The notes: generated from the sequence alone by a model not told the origin. A DNA stretch of 64,000 bases from Mumia flava (GCF_002797495.1 NZ_PGEZ01000002.1:744001-808000), one strand, 5' to 3'; shown: positions 26,030 through 34,244, numbered from the stretch's first letter. Translations and numbers: made by a program.

Positions 26030-26724
26030 CCGGCGAGCGGCCCGTCGACGTCCCGGACTCGGTCACGGCGCTCTACGTCGTCCTCACCGACGAGCCGCTG
26101 GAGTCCGACCTGCCCGCTCCCCCGGTGCCGCCGCCCAGCCTGCTGCTCGCGCGCGGGTCGTCGCCGAAGGCGGTCGCGTACGCGGAGGGCCTGGTGCACG
26201 CGATCGCCGTGACCGAGGAGGGTCCGACGGCCGACGCGCTCGGCGTCCACCGCCGGGCGCAGGAGCGGGCCCGGGCTCTGGCGGCGGAGCACGTCGGCGC
26301 GGCGGTCGACGTCGCGGTCCCGCGGCTCGTCGGCGGGTCGGTCCCGCACCCGGACCAGGTGCGGGCGACCGACTGGTTCGTGCTGGAGCACCCCGACGAC
26401 GCCACCACGACCACGCACGGGATCGCTCGGGTCGGGGTGCCCGAGCTCGTGGCGGCGCAGGTGCCGCCCGGGCAGCTGCCGATGTACGACGCGGTGCTGA
26501 CCGGGCTCGCGCAGCGCGTGCTCGAGGAGTGGCCGGACCACGACCCCGTCGGTCCCGCCACGATCACGCTGCGCGACGTCGCCCGGGGGTACGGCGACGC
26601 GTCCGCCGGCGGGGAGGACCCGACCCTCGCGCGGAGCATCGACGTGACCCTCGCGTACGACGAGGACGCCGACCTCCTCGCCGTCACGCTGCACGACGAC
26701 CCCGCGACCGCTCTCTTCGCGTAG
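26026..26724 (+). CDS. Hypothetical protein coupled to the MDR reductase
   Basis: 232-aa soluble, acidic protein that I do not recognise. It begins with GERPVDVPDSVTALYVVLTD, continues through a Pro-rich segment (PAPPVPPPSLLLAR) and an Ala/Arg-rich helix, and ends in a segment rich in Asp. No signal peptide, membrane span or catalytic motif stands out. The GTG start overlaps the reductase TGA, so it is translated from the same message. Codon use looks normal for the region. Confidence 0.65.
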   Translation: MTGERPVDVPDSVTALYVVLTDEPLESDLPAPPVPPPSLLLARGSSPKAVAYAEGLVHAIAVTEEGPTADALGVHRRAQERARALAAEHVGAAVDVAVPRLVGGSVPHPDQVRATDWFVLEHPDDATTTTHGIARVGVPELVAAQVPPGQLPMYDAVLTGLAQRVLEEWPDHDPVGPATITLRDVARGYGDASAGGEDPTLARSIDVTLAYDEDADLLAVTLHDDPATALFA

Positions 26725-26727
26725 GCG

Positions 26728-26888
26728 GGGTCTCGATCACTCGCTTCGCTCGCGCCTCGACCAGCGGAGCGGGAAACGCAGCAGCACAACCACGCTCGTC
26801 GAGGCCGAGCGCAGCACAACCACGCTCGTCGAGGCCGAGCGCAGCACAACCACGCTCGTCGAGGCCGAGCGCAGCGAGGATCGAGACG
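26728..26888. repeat. REP-like locus with three 30-bp tandem repeats
   Basis: A direct REP-like copy starts near 26729 (GGTCTCGATCACTCGCTTCG) and an inverted one ends near 26887. Between them a 30-bp unit, starting CAGCACAACCACGCTCGTCG, is tandemly repeated at 26782, 26812 and 26842. Each unit contains the GTCGAGGCCGAGCG half of the REP-like element, so the array looks like slippage within one element. Confidence 0.8.
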
Positions 26889-26922
26889 GCGCCCACCCCC
26901 GACCAGCGGGGTACGGCAGGGA

Positions 26923-28023
26923 TCAGGCGATGCGGTGCATCCAGCCGTGGGGGTCGTCCGCCCGACCGTACTGCAGGTCGATCAGCGCCTCGCGGATCGC
27001 CATCGTGACCTTGCCGCCCTCACCGTCGCTGGACACGGCCTCGCCGTCGGGCCAGCGCAGCGCGCCGACCGGCGTGACGACCGCGGCCGTCCCGCAGGCG
27101 AACACCTCGGTGACCCGCCCGGAGGTGACGCCGTCGATCCACTCGTCGATGCTGAACCGCCGCTGCTCGACCGTGTGCCCGAGATCGGCGGAGATGGTCG
27201 CGATCGCGTCACGGGTGATCCCCTCGAGGATCGAGTCGCTGTGCGGCGTGACGATCGTGCCGTCGTCGTGGACGAAGTAGAGGTTCATCCCGCCGAGCTC
27301 CTCGACGTAGCGGTGCTCGCCGGAGTCCAGGAACACGACCTGCTCGCACCCGTGCTCGGCCGCGATCTGCTGCGGCAGCAGGCTGGAGGCGTAGTTGCCT
27401 CCGCACTTGGCCGCGCCCGTACCACCGGACCCTGCCCGGCCGTACTCCCGGGACAGCCAGATGTTGACCGGCTTGACGCCGCCGGAGAAGTACGCGCCGG
27501 CGGGCGAGGCGATCACGCAGTACGTGACGTGCTGGCTCGGCCGGACGCCGAGGAACACCTCGGAGGCGAACATGAACGGCCGGAGGTACAGGCTCGTCTC
27601 GCCGCCGCTGGGGACCCAGCCGCGATCGGCCTGGACGAGCGCCTCGATCGATCCGAGGAACCAGTCGGTCGGCAGCTCGGGCAGCGCCAGCCGGTGCGCG
27701 GAGCGTTGCATGCGGGCGGCATTCTCGTCCGGGCGGAACGCCCAGATCGAGCCGTCCTCGTGCGCGTACGCCTTCAGGCCCTCGAAGATCTCCTGGGCGT
27801 AGTGCAGGACCGCGGTTGCGGGGTCGACGGACAGCGGCCCGTACGGCGCGAGCCGGGCGTCGTGCCATCCGGCCTCCGGCGTCCACTCGGCGAGGAACAT
27901 GTGGTCGGTGAAGTGCTTGCCGAACCCCGGGGAGGCCAGGATCTCGGCGCGACGCTCCGCCGGCACGGGAGCAGGATTGGGCTCCGTGTCATAGGTGAAC
28001 GGGGCATCGGTGAGGTTGGTCAT
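26923..28023 (-). CDS. ilvE: Branched-chain amino acid aminotransferase
   Basis: 366-aa PLP enzyme of fold type IV (IlvE/BcaT group II length), performing the last step of Ile, Leu and Val synthesis. Features include HYAQEIFEGLKAYAHEDGSI near residue 80, the PLP Lys in GTGAAKCGGNYASSL, and VTEVFACGTAAVVTPVG toward the C-terminus. The ATG at 28023 is preferred because TAGCGT (28031-28036) ends 7 nt upstream; a GTG at 28032 is an alternative. The gene lies 48 bp downstream of leuB with its own likely promoter. Confidence 0.93.
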   Translation of the reverse strand: MTNLTDAPFTYDTEPNPAPVPAERRAEILASPGFGKHFTDHMFLAEWTPEAGWHDARLAPYGPLSVDPATAVLHYAQEIFEGLKAYAHEDGSIWAFRPDENAARMQRSAHRLALPELPTDWFLGSIEALVQADRGWVPSGGETSLYLRPFMFASEVFLGVRPSQHVTYCVIASPAGAYFSGGVKPVNIWLSREYGRAGSGGTGAAKCGGNYASSLLPQQIAAEHGCEQVVFLDSGEHRYVEELGGMNLYFVHDDGTIVTPHSDSILEGITRDAIATISADLGHTVEQRRFSIDEWIDGVTSGRVTEVFACGTAAVVTPVGALRWPDGEAVSSDGEGGKVTMAIREALIDLQYGRADDPHGWMHRIA

Positions 28024-28030
28024 ATCAGGC

Positions 28031-28036
28031 ACGCTA
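28031..28036 (-). promoter_or_regulatory. -10 element for leaderless ilvE
   Basis: TAGCGT on the minus strand, 7 nt before the ATG at 28023. Confidence 0.5.
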
Positions 28037-28071
28037 TCTAACCAATCGGTCGGTGACGAGAGGGGCTGCGG

Positions 28072-29136
28072 TCACGCCCCGGCTACGTCTCCGGCCACGC
28101 GCGCCGCGATGGCCTCCCCCACCTCCTTGGTGGTCCGGGGACCCGTCCGCTCGGTGATGTCGGCCATGATCGCGGCGTCGATCGCCGCGGCCGCCTCGGG
28201 CAGACCGAGGTGGTCGAGCATGAGCGCGACCGAGCCGATGGCGGCCGTCGGGTCCGCCTTGCCCTGACCGGCGATGTCCGGCGCCGAGCCGTGCACGGGC
28301 TCGAACATGCTGGGCGCGGTGCCGTCGGGGTTGACGTTGCCGCTGGCCGCGAGGCCGATGCCCCCGGAGATCGCGCCGGCGAGGTCGGTGATGATGTCGC
28401 CGAAGAGGTTGTCGGTGACGATCACGTCGAACCGCGCCGGGTCGGTCGTCATGAAGATCGTCGCCGCGTCGACGTGCAGGTAGTCCACGGTGACGTCCGG
28501 GAACTCCGGCGCCACCTCGTCGACGACCCGCGACCAGAGGCCGCCGGCGTGGACGAGGACGTTCGTCTTGTGCACGAGCGTGAGCTTCTTGCGGCGGGAC
28601 TGGGCGCGGCGGAACGCATCCCGCACCACCCGCTCCACCCCGTACGCGGTGTTGAGGCTGACCTCGGTGGCCACCTCGTGCCGCGTCCCTGCGCGCAGCC
28701 GGCCGCCGTTGCCCGTGTAGGGGCCCTCGGTGCCTTCGCGCACCACCACGAAGTCGACCTCGCCCGGATCACGGAGCGGAGTGGCGACGCCGGGGTAGGT
28801 CTTGGTCGGCCGCAGGTTCACGTAGTGGTCGAGCTCGAAGCGCAGACGCAGGAGCAGGTTGCGCTCCAGGAGTCCGGCGGGAATCCGGGGATCGCCCGGC
28901 CTGCCGCCGATCGCGCCGAGCAGGATCACGTCGTGACCGCGAATCTCGGCGAGAGTCTCGTCGGTCAGCACCTCCCCCGTCTCCAGGTAGCGCTCGGCGC
29001 CCAGCTCGTACGGGGTCTGCGTGAAGCTGAACCCGTGGATGCGGGCGGTCTCGTCGAGGACGCGGAGTGCCTCGGAGACCACCTCGGGGCCGATGCCGTC
29101 GCCAGGGATGACGGCCAGGGAGAAGCTGCGTGTCAT
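28072..29136 (-). CDS. leuB: 3-Isopropylmalate dehydrogenase
   Basis: 354-aa NAD-dependent beta-decarboxylating dehydrogenase of leucine synthesis. N-terminal [17 protein letters not shown], the substrate-binding [13 protein letters not shown], the catalytic Lys region [14 protein letters not shown], and the metal-binding [15 protein letters not shown] are visible. The REGTEGPY loop is the actinobacterial LeuB form and does not fit isocitrate dehydrogenase. The start at 29136 follows TAGAGT by 7 nt. It is upstream of ilvE on the same strand and near cimA, forming a branched-chain neighbourhood. Confidence 0.93.
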   Translation of the reverse strand: MTRSFSLAVIPGDGIGPEVVSEALRVLDETARIHGFSFTQTPYELGAERYLETGEVLTDETLAEIRGHDVILLGAIGGRPGDPRIPAGLLERNLLLRLRFELDHYVNLRPTKTYPGVATPLRDPGEVDFVVVREGTEGPYTGNGGRLRAGTRHEVATEVSLNTAYGVERVVRDAFRRAQSRRKKLTLVHKTNVLVHAGGLWSRVVDEVAPEFPDVTVDYLHVDAATIFMTTDPARFDVIVTDNLFGDIITDLAGAISGGIGLAASGNVNPDGTAPSMFEPVHGSAPDIAGQGKADPTAAIGSVALMLDHLGLPEAAAAIDAAIMADITERTGPRTTKEVGEAIAARVAGDVAGA

Positions 29137-29143
29137 GGCTCGT

Positions 29144-29149
29144 ACTCTA
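29144..29149 (-). promoter_or_regulatory. -10 element for leaderless leuB
   Basis: TAGAGT on the minus strand, 7 nt before the ATG at 29136. Confidence 0.5.
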
Positions 29150-29193
29150 TCGTCGCCGGTCCCAGAATCTGATACCGGCATCTCGGATAATGG

Positions 29194-29331
29194 TCAGTTG
29201 TCGTCCGGGCGCGGGCCGCCGTTGTCGCGCAGATCCAGCGCGGTCTGGACAGCGTGCCAGGCGTCGCTCGACTCGGCGTGGCCGTCGCGGTGACGGCTCG
29301 GGCCCCACTCGGTGGACTGCATCTCGTACAT
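29194..29331 (-). CDS. Small hypothetical protein (45 aa)
   Basis: Short frame starting MYEMQSTEWGPSRHRDG and ending in GGPRPDDN. A strong ribosome site GGAGAAGGAAC ends right at the ATG region. The product is hydrophilic, with several Trp, His and Asp residues, and no cysteine. It lies just upstream of leuB on the same strand, 58 bp from the leuB start. Composition and the ribosome site argue that it is translated. I do not recognise it; it could be a leuB leader, but it lacks a branched-chain residue run. Confidence 0.55.
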   Translation of the reverse strand: MYEMQSTEWGPSRHRDGHAESSDAWHAVQTALDLRDNGGPRPDDN

Positions 29332-29443
29332 GTTCCTTCTCCTGTCAGCTCTCGGGACGCTGCCTGCGTCGGAACCGAGTCCCCGGAGGAGAACGGATGC
29401 GGTGTGCGGATCCTCGCTGCGGGTCGTCGGCCAACGACAAGCA

Positions 29444-29480
29444 CCGCGGCGAGGTGTCGGCCTAAGAGGCCTCGCCGCGG
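29444..29480. terminator. Perfect 11-bp stem-loop
   Basis: CCGCGGCGAGG (29444-29454) pairs with CCTCGCCGCGG (29470-29480) around 15 nt. It sits in the divergent gap between the small protein gene and the methyltransferase gene. Its role is uncertain. Confidence 0.4.
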
Positions 29481-29604
29481 CAGTCGAGGATTACGACCAG
29501 CTTCCGCATGATGGAGTCAGGCTAAGCCGGACCCGGGGTCGAGACCACCGGTTGTGCACGGATGTCCCACGATTCGAGACGCCGATCTCTCGGGGTGGGT
29601 GTGA

Positions 29605-29610
29605 AAGACT
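29605..29610 (+). promoter_or_regulatory. -10 element for leaderless methyltransferase gene
   Basis: AAGACT lies 6 nt before the GTG at 29617. Confidence 0.4.
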
Positions 29611-29616
29611 GACGCC

Positions 29617-30180
29617 GTGAGCGCCCCCACCGAAGTGCCGCCGCTCGTCGGCCGCGCCCTCGACCTCTCGCGTCGCAAGGGATTCATCACCGCGACCCGC
29701 CACGAGACGGGCCGGCTCCTGGCCGCGCTCGCCGCGTCGAAGACCGGCACGCTCGCCGAGCTCGGCACAGGCTGCGGCGTCGGGTCGGCCTGGCTGGCCA
29801 GCGGTGTCGGCAAGGGCACGCGCATCGTCAGCGCCGAGCTCGACCCGGCGCTCGCGGAGGCGGTGCAGGACCTCTTCGCGGAGTGCGGTTCGGTCGAGGT
29901 GACGGCCGGCGACTGGAGCGCGCTGGAGCAGTACGCCCCGTTCTCGCTGCTGTTCGTGGACGTACGGGACGTCAAGCGCAGCGTCGACCTGGTCGCGGAC
30001 CTGACGGAGCCGGGCGGCATCGCGGTCCTCGACGACTTCACGCCGTCGCAGACCTGGCCCCCGATCTACGAGGGTCGCGTCGACACGGTCCGCGAGCAGT
30101 GGCTCACCGACGAACGGTTCGTCGCGGTCGAGGTGATGGTCGCACCGGACGCGTCGGTCATCCTCGCCACCCGGGTCTGA
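29617..30180 (+). CDS. Class I SAM-dependent methyltransferase (O-methyltransferase-like)
   Basis: 187-aa cytoplasmic protein. SAM-binding motif I is LAELGTGCGVGSAWLASGV (about residues 46-65), motif II is IVSAELDP, and FSLLFVDVRDVKRSVDLV with LTEPGGIAVLDDF gives the later motifs. The order resembles catechol/caffeoyl-CoA-type O-methyltransferases but the protein is shorter than those. The substrate is unknown. The GTG start follows AAGACT by 6 nt, consistent with a leaderless message. Confidence 0.8.
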   Translation: MSAPTEVPPLVGRALDLSRRKGFITATRHETGRLLAALAASKTGTLAELGTGCGVGSAWLASGVGKGTRIVSAELDPALAEAVQDLFAECGSVEVTAGDWSALEQYAPFSLLFVDVRDVKRSVDLVADLTEPGGIAVLDDFTPSQTWPPIYEGRVDTVREQWLTDERFVAVEVMVAPDASVILATRV

Positions 30181-30194
30181 CCCGCGCGCCGCGC

Positions 30195-30335
30195 TCACAG
30201 GCGCGGCGTCCGGGTGTCGAAGCCGCGGTGCGTGCTCACGCGACGCGGCGCCGCCTCGATCGCCGACCACAACGTCACGATGGCGATCGACACCACGATC
30301 GCGGCGATCGCGATCGCACTCATGATCTCGTCCAT
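30195..30335 (-). CDS. Small single-span membrane protein (46 aa)
   Basis: Begins MDEIMSAIAIAAIVVSIAIV, one membrane span over about residues 5-25, then a basic tail rich in Arg, Thr and His. A GGGGGAGG ribosome site precedes the ATG by a few bases. The gene is convergent with the methyltransferase and sits 60 bp downstream of the YczE-like gene on the same strand. Such short membrane proteins are easily missed; function unknown. Confidence 0.6.
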   Translation of the reverse strand: MDEIMSAIAIAAIVVSIAIVTLWSAIEAAPRRVSTHRGFDTRTPRL

Positions 30336-30395
30336 GACCCTCCCCCTCTCCGGTGCCTGACGGTTCAGGTGGTGCGATCACCACCTGCGCCGTTC

Positions 30396-31130
30396 TCACG
30401 ACGACAGATTCGTCCTCTGAGGTACGTGCGAACCTCGGCCATCTGCCGCAGTCGCTACCTCAGATCGCGGCCGCGTCAGGGACGACGCCATCGACGGCGC
30501 GACGGCGACCCACGGCAGGAACGCCTGCACGATCGGCCCGATCGCCAGCGCGTACAGCACGGTCCCGACTCCGACCGTGCCGCCGAGCACGAACCCGATC
30601 GCCAGGACCGCCACCTCGACGCCGGTCCGCATCATCCGCACGCTCCGCCCCGTACGGCGGACGAGTCCCAGGAACAGCCCGTCACGCGGGCCGGGCCCGA
30701 GCCGCGCCCCGATGTAGAGCGCGCCGGCCAGTCCGTTGAGGACGACCCCGGCAACCAGCATCGCGGCACGGAGCGCCAGCGAGTCGGGCTGGTGGAGGAG
30801 CGCGAGGCCCTGGTCGACGGCGATCCCGATCAGTACGACGTTGAGGACCGTGCCGAGCCCGGGCGCCTGGCGCAGCGGGATCCACAGCAGCAGGACCGCG
30901 GCGCCGACGACGATCACGATCTGCCCGAACGTGAGCGGCACGATCCGGGTCAGCCCTTCGTGGAACACGTCCCACGGATCCAGCCCGAGCCCGGCCTCGA
31001 TCATCAGCGCCATCGACCAGCCGTAGAGCATCAGGCCTGAGACCAGCTGCGGCAGACGGCGCCCCAGCCCGCCGGAGCGGATCTGCGCGAGCGGGGAGAG
31101 CGTGTCAGGAACGAACGGATCGCGAGCCAT
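30396..31130 (-). CDS. YczE/YyaS-like integral membrane protein
   Basis: 244-aa protein with five or six membrane spans. Conserved blocks GLMLYGWSMALMIEAGLGLDPWDVFHEGL and LGPGPRDGLFLGLVRRTGRS are typical of the BCR/YitT-related YczE family. Its members are often next to MocR-type regulators, as here, and are proposed transporters of unknown substrate. The start at 31130 follows CATTCT (31138-31143) by 7 nt. It shares a divergent promoter region and operator with the MocR gene at 31193. Confidence 0.85.
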   Translation of the reverse strand: MARDPFVPDTLSPLAQIRSGGLGRRLPQLVSGLMLYGWSMALMIEAGLGLDPWDVFHEGLTRIVPLTFGQIVIVVGAAVLLLWIPLRQAPGLGTVLNVVLIGIAVDQGLALLHQPDSLALRAAMLVAGVVLNGLAGALYIGARLGPGPRDGLFLGLVRRTGRSVRMMRTGVEVAVLAIGFVLGGTVGVGTVLYALAIGPIVQAFLPWVAVAPSMASSLTRPRSEVATAADGRGSHVPQRTNLSS

Positions 31131-31137
31131 GCCCTCA

Positions 31138-31185
31138 AGAATGGTCCTGATTGGACTACTTTTCGATAGCCAATCATGGGATAGT
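31138..31185. promoter_or_regulatory. Divergent promoters with shared operator
   Basis: TGATTGG (31148-31154) and CCAATCA (31170-31176) form a perfect 7-bp inverted repeat spaced by 15. It sits between the minus-strand -10 CATTCT (31138-31143) and the plus-strand -10 GATAGT (31180-31185). The MocR-type regulator probably binds here to control both itself and the YczE-like gene. Confidence 0.6.
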
Positions 31186-31192
31186 GGCTTAC

Positions 31193-32692
31193 GTGACCAC
31201 TCCCACTGTGTCCGCATCGCGGCTCCGCGCCCTGCTCGACCTCGACGAGGCCGACGTGCCTGGCTACCGCGAGCTCGCCGACACGATCCGGCTCCTCGTG
31301 CTGGACGGTCGGATCGCTGCGGGGACGCGCCTGCCGAGCGAGCGCGAGCTCACGACCGCCCTGCCCGTCAGCCGCACGACGGTCACCCGGGCGTACGCGA
31401 CGCTGCGGGAGGTCGGGTTCGTGTCGTCGCGGCGTGGTTCGGGGAGCACGGTCACCCTGCCTGCCGGGCACCGCCCGCGGTCGTCGACGCCCCGCGGTAC
31501 CGCGGCGGTCGCCTGGACCGTCGCCGCGGGCCCGGCCGCCGCCGGAGTCGGACGGGCGTACGCAGCCGCGCTCGAGCGGCTGCCGGCGTACCTCCCGCAC
31601 AGCGGGTACGAGACCGCGGGCGTCGCCGTGCTGCGGGAACGGATCGCGCAGCGCTACGCCGACCGGGGCCTGCCGACCGATCCCGAGCAGATCGTCGTCA
31701 CGTCCGGCGCGATGGCGGCCTTGAACCTCGTCGCGAGGACGGTGATGTCCCGCGGCGAGCGGTGCGCGGTCGAGAGCCCGACGTACCCGAACGCCATCGA
31801 CGCCCTGCGCCGCGACGGTGTCCGGCTGCACGGCATCGCCCACGACGGCGAGCGGCTCGACGTCGACGCCCTCGCCGCGACGCTGCGGGCGGCCCCGGTC
31901 GGGTGGGCCTACCTCATCCCCGACTTCCACAACCCCACCGGCGCGCTCGCCGACGACGAGGACCGGGCCGGGTCCGCAGCGGTCCTGCGCCGGGCGTCCG
32001 CGACCCCGATCGTCGACGAGACGATGGTCGACATCGCGCTGGGTCGGCCGGGCGCCCCGAGCGGTGGACCACGAGGCGTTGGAGCGCCAGGCAGTGGAGC
32101 GCCAGGCGGTGGTGCGCCAGAGATGCCCCTCCCGTACGCGGCGCACCACCCCGGCGCGATCACGCTCGGATCCGCGAGCAAGTCGTACTGGGGCGGCCTG
32201 CGAGTCGGGTGGATCCGCGCCCCGCACGCCCTCGTACCGCGGCTCGTCGCCGCCCGCGAGACCGGCGACCTCGGGACCCCGGTGCTGGAGCAGCTCGCGG
32301 TCGCCGAGCTCCTCGACGACCGCGAGAACGTGCTGGCGGAGCGGCTCGGCCAGGCACGGCGTGCCCGAGACGCCCTGCTCGCTGCGCTCGGCGAGTCCCC
32401 GTTCGACGGATGGCGCCCGAACCGTCCCGCCGGTGGCCTCTCGCTCTGGATTCGCCTCCCCGCCCGGGCGTCGACGCGGCTCGTGCTCGCCGCCGAGCAG
32501 CACGACCTGCTGCTCACGGCCGGGCCGCGGTTCTTCGTCGACGGCGGTGGCGAGACCGCCCTGCGGCTGCCGTACGGACCCGAGTCCGGCGAACCCGACG
32601 ACGCGCTGGCCCGGCTCGCGGCGGCGTGGGAGGACGTCCGCAGCGGGCGGACCCTCCCTCCCGTCCGCCGTGCGACACCGCTCACGGCCTGA
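31193..32692 (+). CDS. MocR/PdxR-type transcriptional regulator with aminotransferase domain
   Basis: 499-aa regulator. GntR winged helix occupies about residues 20-90 (YRELADTIRLLVLDGRI...RLPSERELTTALPVSRTTVTRAY). The rest is a fold-type I aminotransferase-like domain with the PDFHNPTG segment and PLP Lys in GSASKSYWGGLRVGW. An unusual Gly/Ala/Pro-rich loop (GAPSGGPRGVGAPGSGAPGG, about residues 288-307), encoded by short DNA repeats, lies before the PLP Lys. The GTG start is 7 nt after GATAGT; an upstream start would precede the promoter. The effector may be PLP or an amino acid adduct; target inferred to be the adjacent transporter. Confidence 0.88.
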   Translation: MTTPTVSASRLRALLDLDEADVPGYRELADTIRLLVLDGRIAAGTRLPSERELTTALPVSRTTVTRAYATLREVGFVSSRRGSGSTVTLPAGHRPRSSTPRGTAAVAWTVAAGPAAAGVGRAYAAALERLPAYLPHSGYETAGVAVLRERIAQRYADRGLPTDPEQIVVTSGAMAALNLVARTVMSRGERCAVESPTYPNAIDALRRDGVRLHGIAHDGERLDVDALAATLRAAPVGWAYLIPDFHNPTGALADDEDRAGSAAVLRRASATPIVDETMVDIALGRPGAPSGGPRGVGAPGSGAPGGGAPEMPLPYAAHHPGAITLGSASKSYWGGLRVGWIRAPHALVPRLVAARETGDLGTPVLEQLAVAELLDDRENVLAERLGQARRARDALLAALGESPFDGWRPNRPAGGLSLWIRLPARASTRLVLAAEQHDLLLTAGPRFFVDGGGETALRLPYGPESGEPDDALARLAAAWEDVRSGRTLPPVRRATPLTA

Positions 32693-32718
32693 CGGCGAGT
32701 CGGTCCTGCCGCACCGCG

Positions 32719-32724
32719 TACGCT
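32719..32724 (+). promoter_or_regulatory. -10 element upstream of the membrane PH-like gene
   Basis: TACGCT, with a 5' leader of about 35 nt containing GCAGGAGAG before the ATG at 32766. Confidence 0.4.
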
Positions 32725-32765
32725 GATGCCGCCGACCGGGGGCACCCAACCGCAGGAGAGACTTC

Positions 32766-33326
32766 ATGAGTGACGTTGGGGTCTGGCGATCGCCGAGCCT
32801 GCGGTCGGACCTCGTCAAGGTGGCGACGCCCGCCGCGATCATGATGTGCTGCGCGGTCCTCGTCGTCGGTGGCCCGTTCTTCCCCGGCCGCGCCGACCTC
32901 GTCCTCCCGATCGGCGTCGTCGTCGTGGTGGTCGCGACCGCGCTCCGCGTGCGGCACTGGCACACGCGGTTCGGGGGCCGCGAGCTCGTCTCGAGCGTGA
33001 CCGCCCTCGGCATGCGGGACCGCACCGGCAAGGAGCTCGCTTCGGTCACCTGGACCGAGGTCGACTACGTCGCCGTGATCCTTCCGAACATCGGGGTCTT
33101 CCAGCTCCTCGATCTGCTGTGGGGCGCGCCCGAGTTCGGCTGGGTCTACGTACGCACCCGGGGCCGCGGGAGTGCCGAAGCGTGGGATCTGCCGATCGCA
33201 TCGAAGGGGTCCGTGGACTCCGTCGTGGGGTTCCTCCGTCACGAGGCGTGGCAGCACGGCTTGACGGTCAACGTCCTCTCGCAGTCCGAGCTGCGGCGCG
33301 CCGACTCGACGTCCGACTCGGTCTGA
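32766..33326 (+). CDS. Hypothetical membrane protein, PH-like
   Basis: 186-aa protein with two adjacent membrane spans (about residues 20-60) followed by a soluble region with strand-rich segments (LGMRDRTGKELASVTWTEVDYVAVIL) resembling a small PH-like domain. The ATG has a good ribosome site (AGGAG, 8 nt). No enzyme motif was seen. It is transcribed in the same direction as the MocR gene with a 73-bp gap. Confidence 0.7.
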   Translation: MSDVGVWRSPSLRSDLVKVATPAAIMMCCAVLVVGGPFFPGRADLVLPIGVVVVVVATALRVRHWHTRFGGRELVSSVTALGMRDRTGKELASVTWTEVDYVAVILPNIGVFQLLDLLWGAPEFGWVYVRTRGRGSAEAWDLPIASKGSVDSVVGFLRHEAWQHGLTVNVLSQSELRRADSTSDSV

Positions 33327-33354
33327 GCCGAGCCGACCGGCGCGGCACGTCCCG

Positions 33355-33545
33355 ACGTACGCGCCTGCGGTCGATACTCCTGGACGCAGGCGCCTGCGTT
33401 CCGCAGCCGCAGGCGGTTCCAACGCAGGCACGTCCGCCCGCCGCGTCCCACCGGCGACGCAGATGCCTGCAGCGCGACCGGCCTGCGGTACGGAACGCAG
33501 GCACGTCCGTGGTCGTGGACCGAACGCAGGCACGTTCCGTACGGC
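33355..33545. repeat. Cluster of GAACGCAGGCACGT-type repeats
   Basis: The motif (G/C)AACGCAGGCACGT occurs at about 33416, 33495 and 33520, with related GGACGCAGGCGCCTGCGTTCC at 33384 and a looser CGACGCAGATGCCTGC copy near 33460. Several pair with neighbouring CCTGCG segments. One more copy lies near 18168. No gene is seen in the 237 bp between 33327 and 33563. It may terminate the upstream gene and tenA, or be a mobile-type intergenic repeat. Confidence 0.7.
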
Positions 33546-33563
33546 GAACCTGGACGCCGATCG

Positions 33564-34244
33564 TCAGGCAGCTCCGCCGGCCTCCGGCCAGGTCTCCCCG
33601 CGCCAGGACGCGTCCCAGAACATCCACTCGAACCGCGTCGCCCGGACGTACGCCGCGAGCATCTCCGCGCGCCGCCCCGGGGCCGCCGCGGCCGCGAGCT
33701 TGTCGGTCCAGTCCTCCACCCGCGTGACCGCCGCGTCGAACGCGGGGTCGGAGTAGGTGTCGATCCACGCGCGGTACGGGTGGTCGGGGTCGGCGGCGCG
33801 CGCAGCGATGGCGCGTCCGACCTCGAGGTAGACCCGGAAGCACGGCAGGACGCCGGCGAGACCGACCTCCACCGGCGCGTACGCCGCGTCGGTCTGGAGC
33901 GTGCCCACGTAGGCGCGACAGGTCGGCGTCGGCTCCGCAGCGTCGGGCGAGTCGGGATCGATCCCGAGCGGTGCGAGGAACTGCTGGTGCAGCAGCCGTT
34001 CGGCGTCGACGGCCTCCGCGGCGGCGCGGGCCAGGTCCGCCGCGAGTGCGGGTTCGCCGGCGCGGGCCGACAGCATCGCCAGCGTCCCGGCGTACGACGC
34101 GAGGTAGTGCGCGTCGTCGAGCAGGTAGCGCGTGTAGACCTCGGTCGGCAGCGTCCCGTCGGCCAGCCCGCTGACGAACGGGTGGGCGAGGATCGCGTCG
34201 TACCAGTCCGCGACCTCGTCCCAGGCGTCGGCCGAGAAGCTCAT
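33564..34244 (-). CDS. tenA: Thiaminase II (TenA-type aminopyrimidine aminohydrolase)
   Basis: 226-aa all-helical enzyme that salvages thiamin degradation products to hydroxymethylpyrimidine. Visible family features: ILAHPFVSGLADGTLP and YLLDDAHYL near the start, the PCFRVYLEVGR segment in the middle with the catalytic Cys, and YRAWIDTYSDPAFDAAV near the C-terminus. It is the last gene of the riboswitch-controlled thiM-thiE-thiD-tenA operon and overlaps thiD by four bases. Confidence 0.9.
   Translation of the reverse strand: MSFSADAWDEVADWYDAILAHPFVSGLADGTLPTEVYTRYLLDDAHYLASYAGTLAMLSARAGEPALAADLARAAAEAVDAERLLHQQFLAPLGIDPDSPDAAEPTPTCRAYVGTLQTDAAYAPVEVGLAGVLPCFRVYLEVGRAIAARAADPDHPYRAWIDTYSDPAFDAAVTRVEDWTDKLAAAAAPGRRAEMLAAYVRATRFEWMFWDASWRGETWPEAGGAA

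Noticed and set aside
29194-29331. The 45-aa frame as a leucine attenuator leader for leuB
   Set aside because: It has no run of Leu, Ile or Val, no terminator follows it before leuB, and leuB has its own leaderless promoter.
30396-31217. Longer start for the YczE-like protein beginning upstream of 31130
   Set aside because: It would extend through the divergent operator and the MocR promoter; the ATG at 31130 has a -10 hexamer at the right distance.
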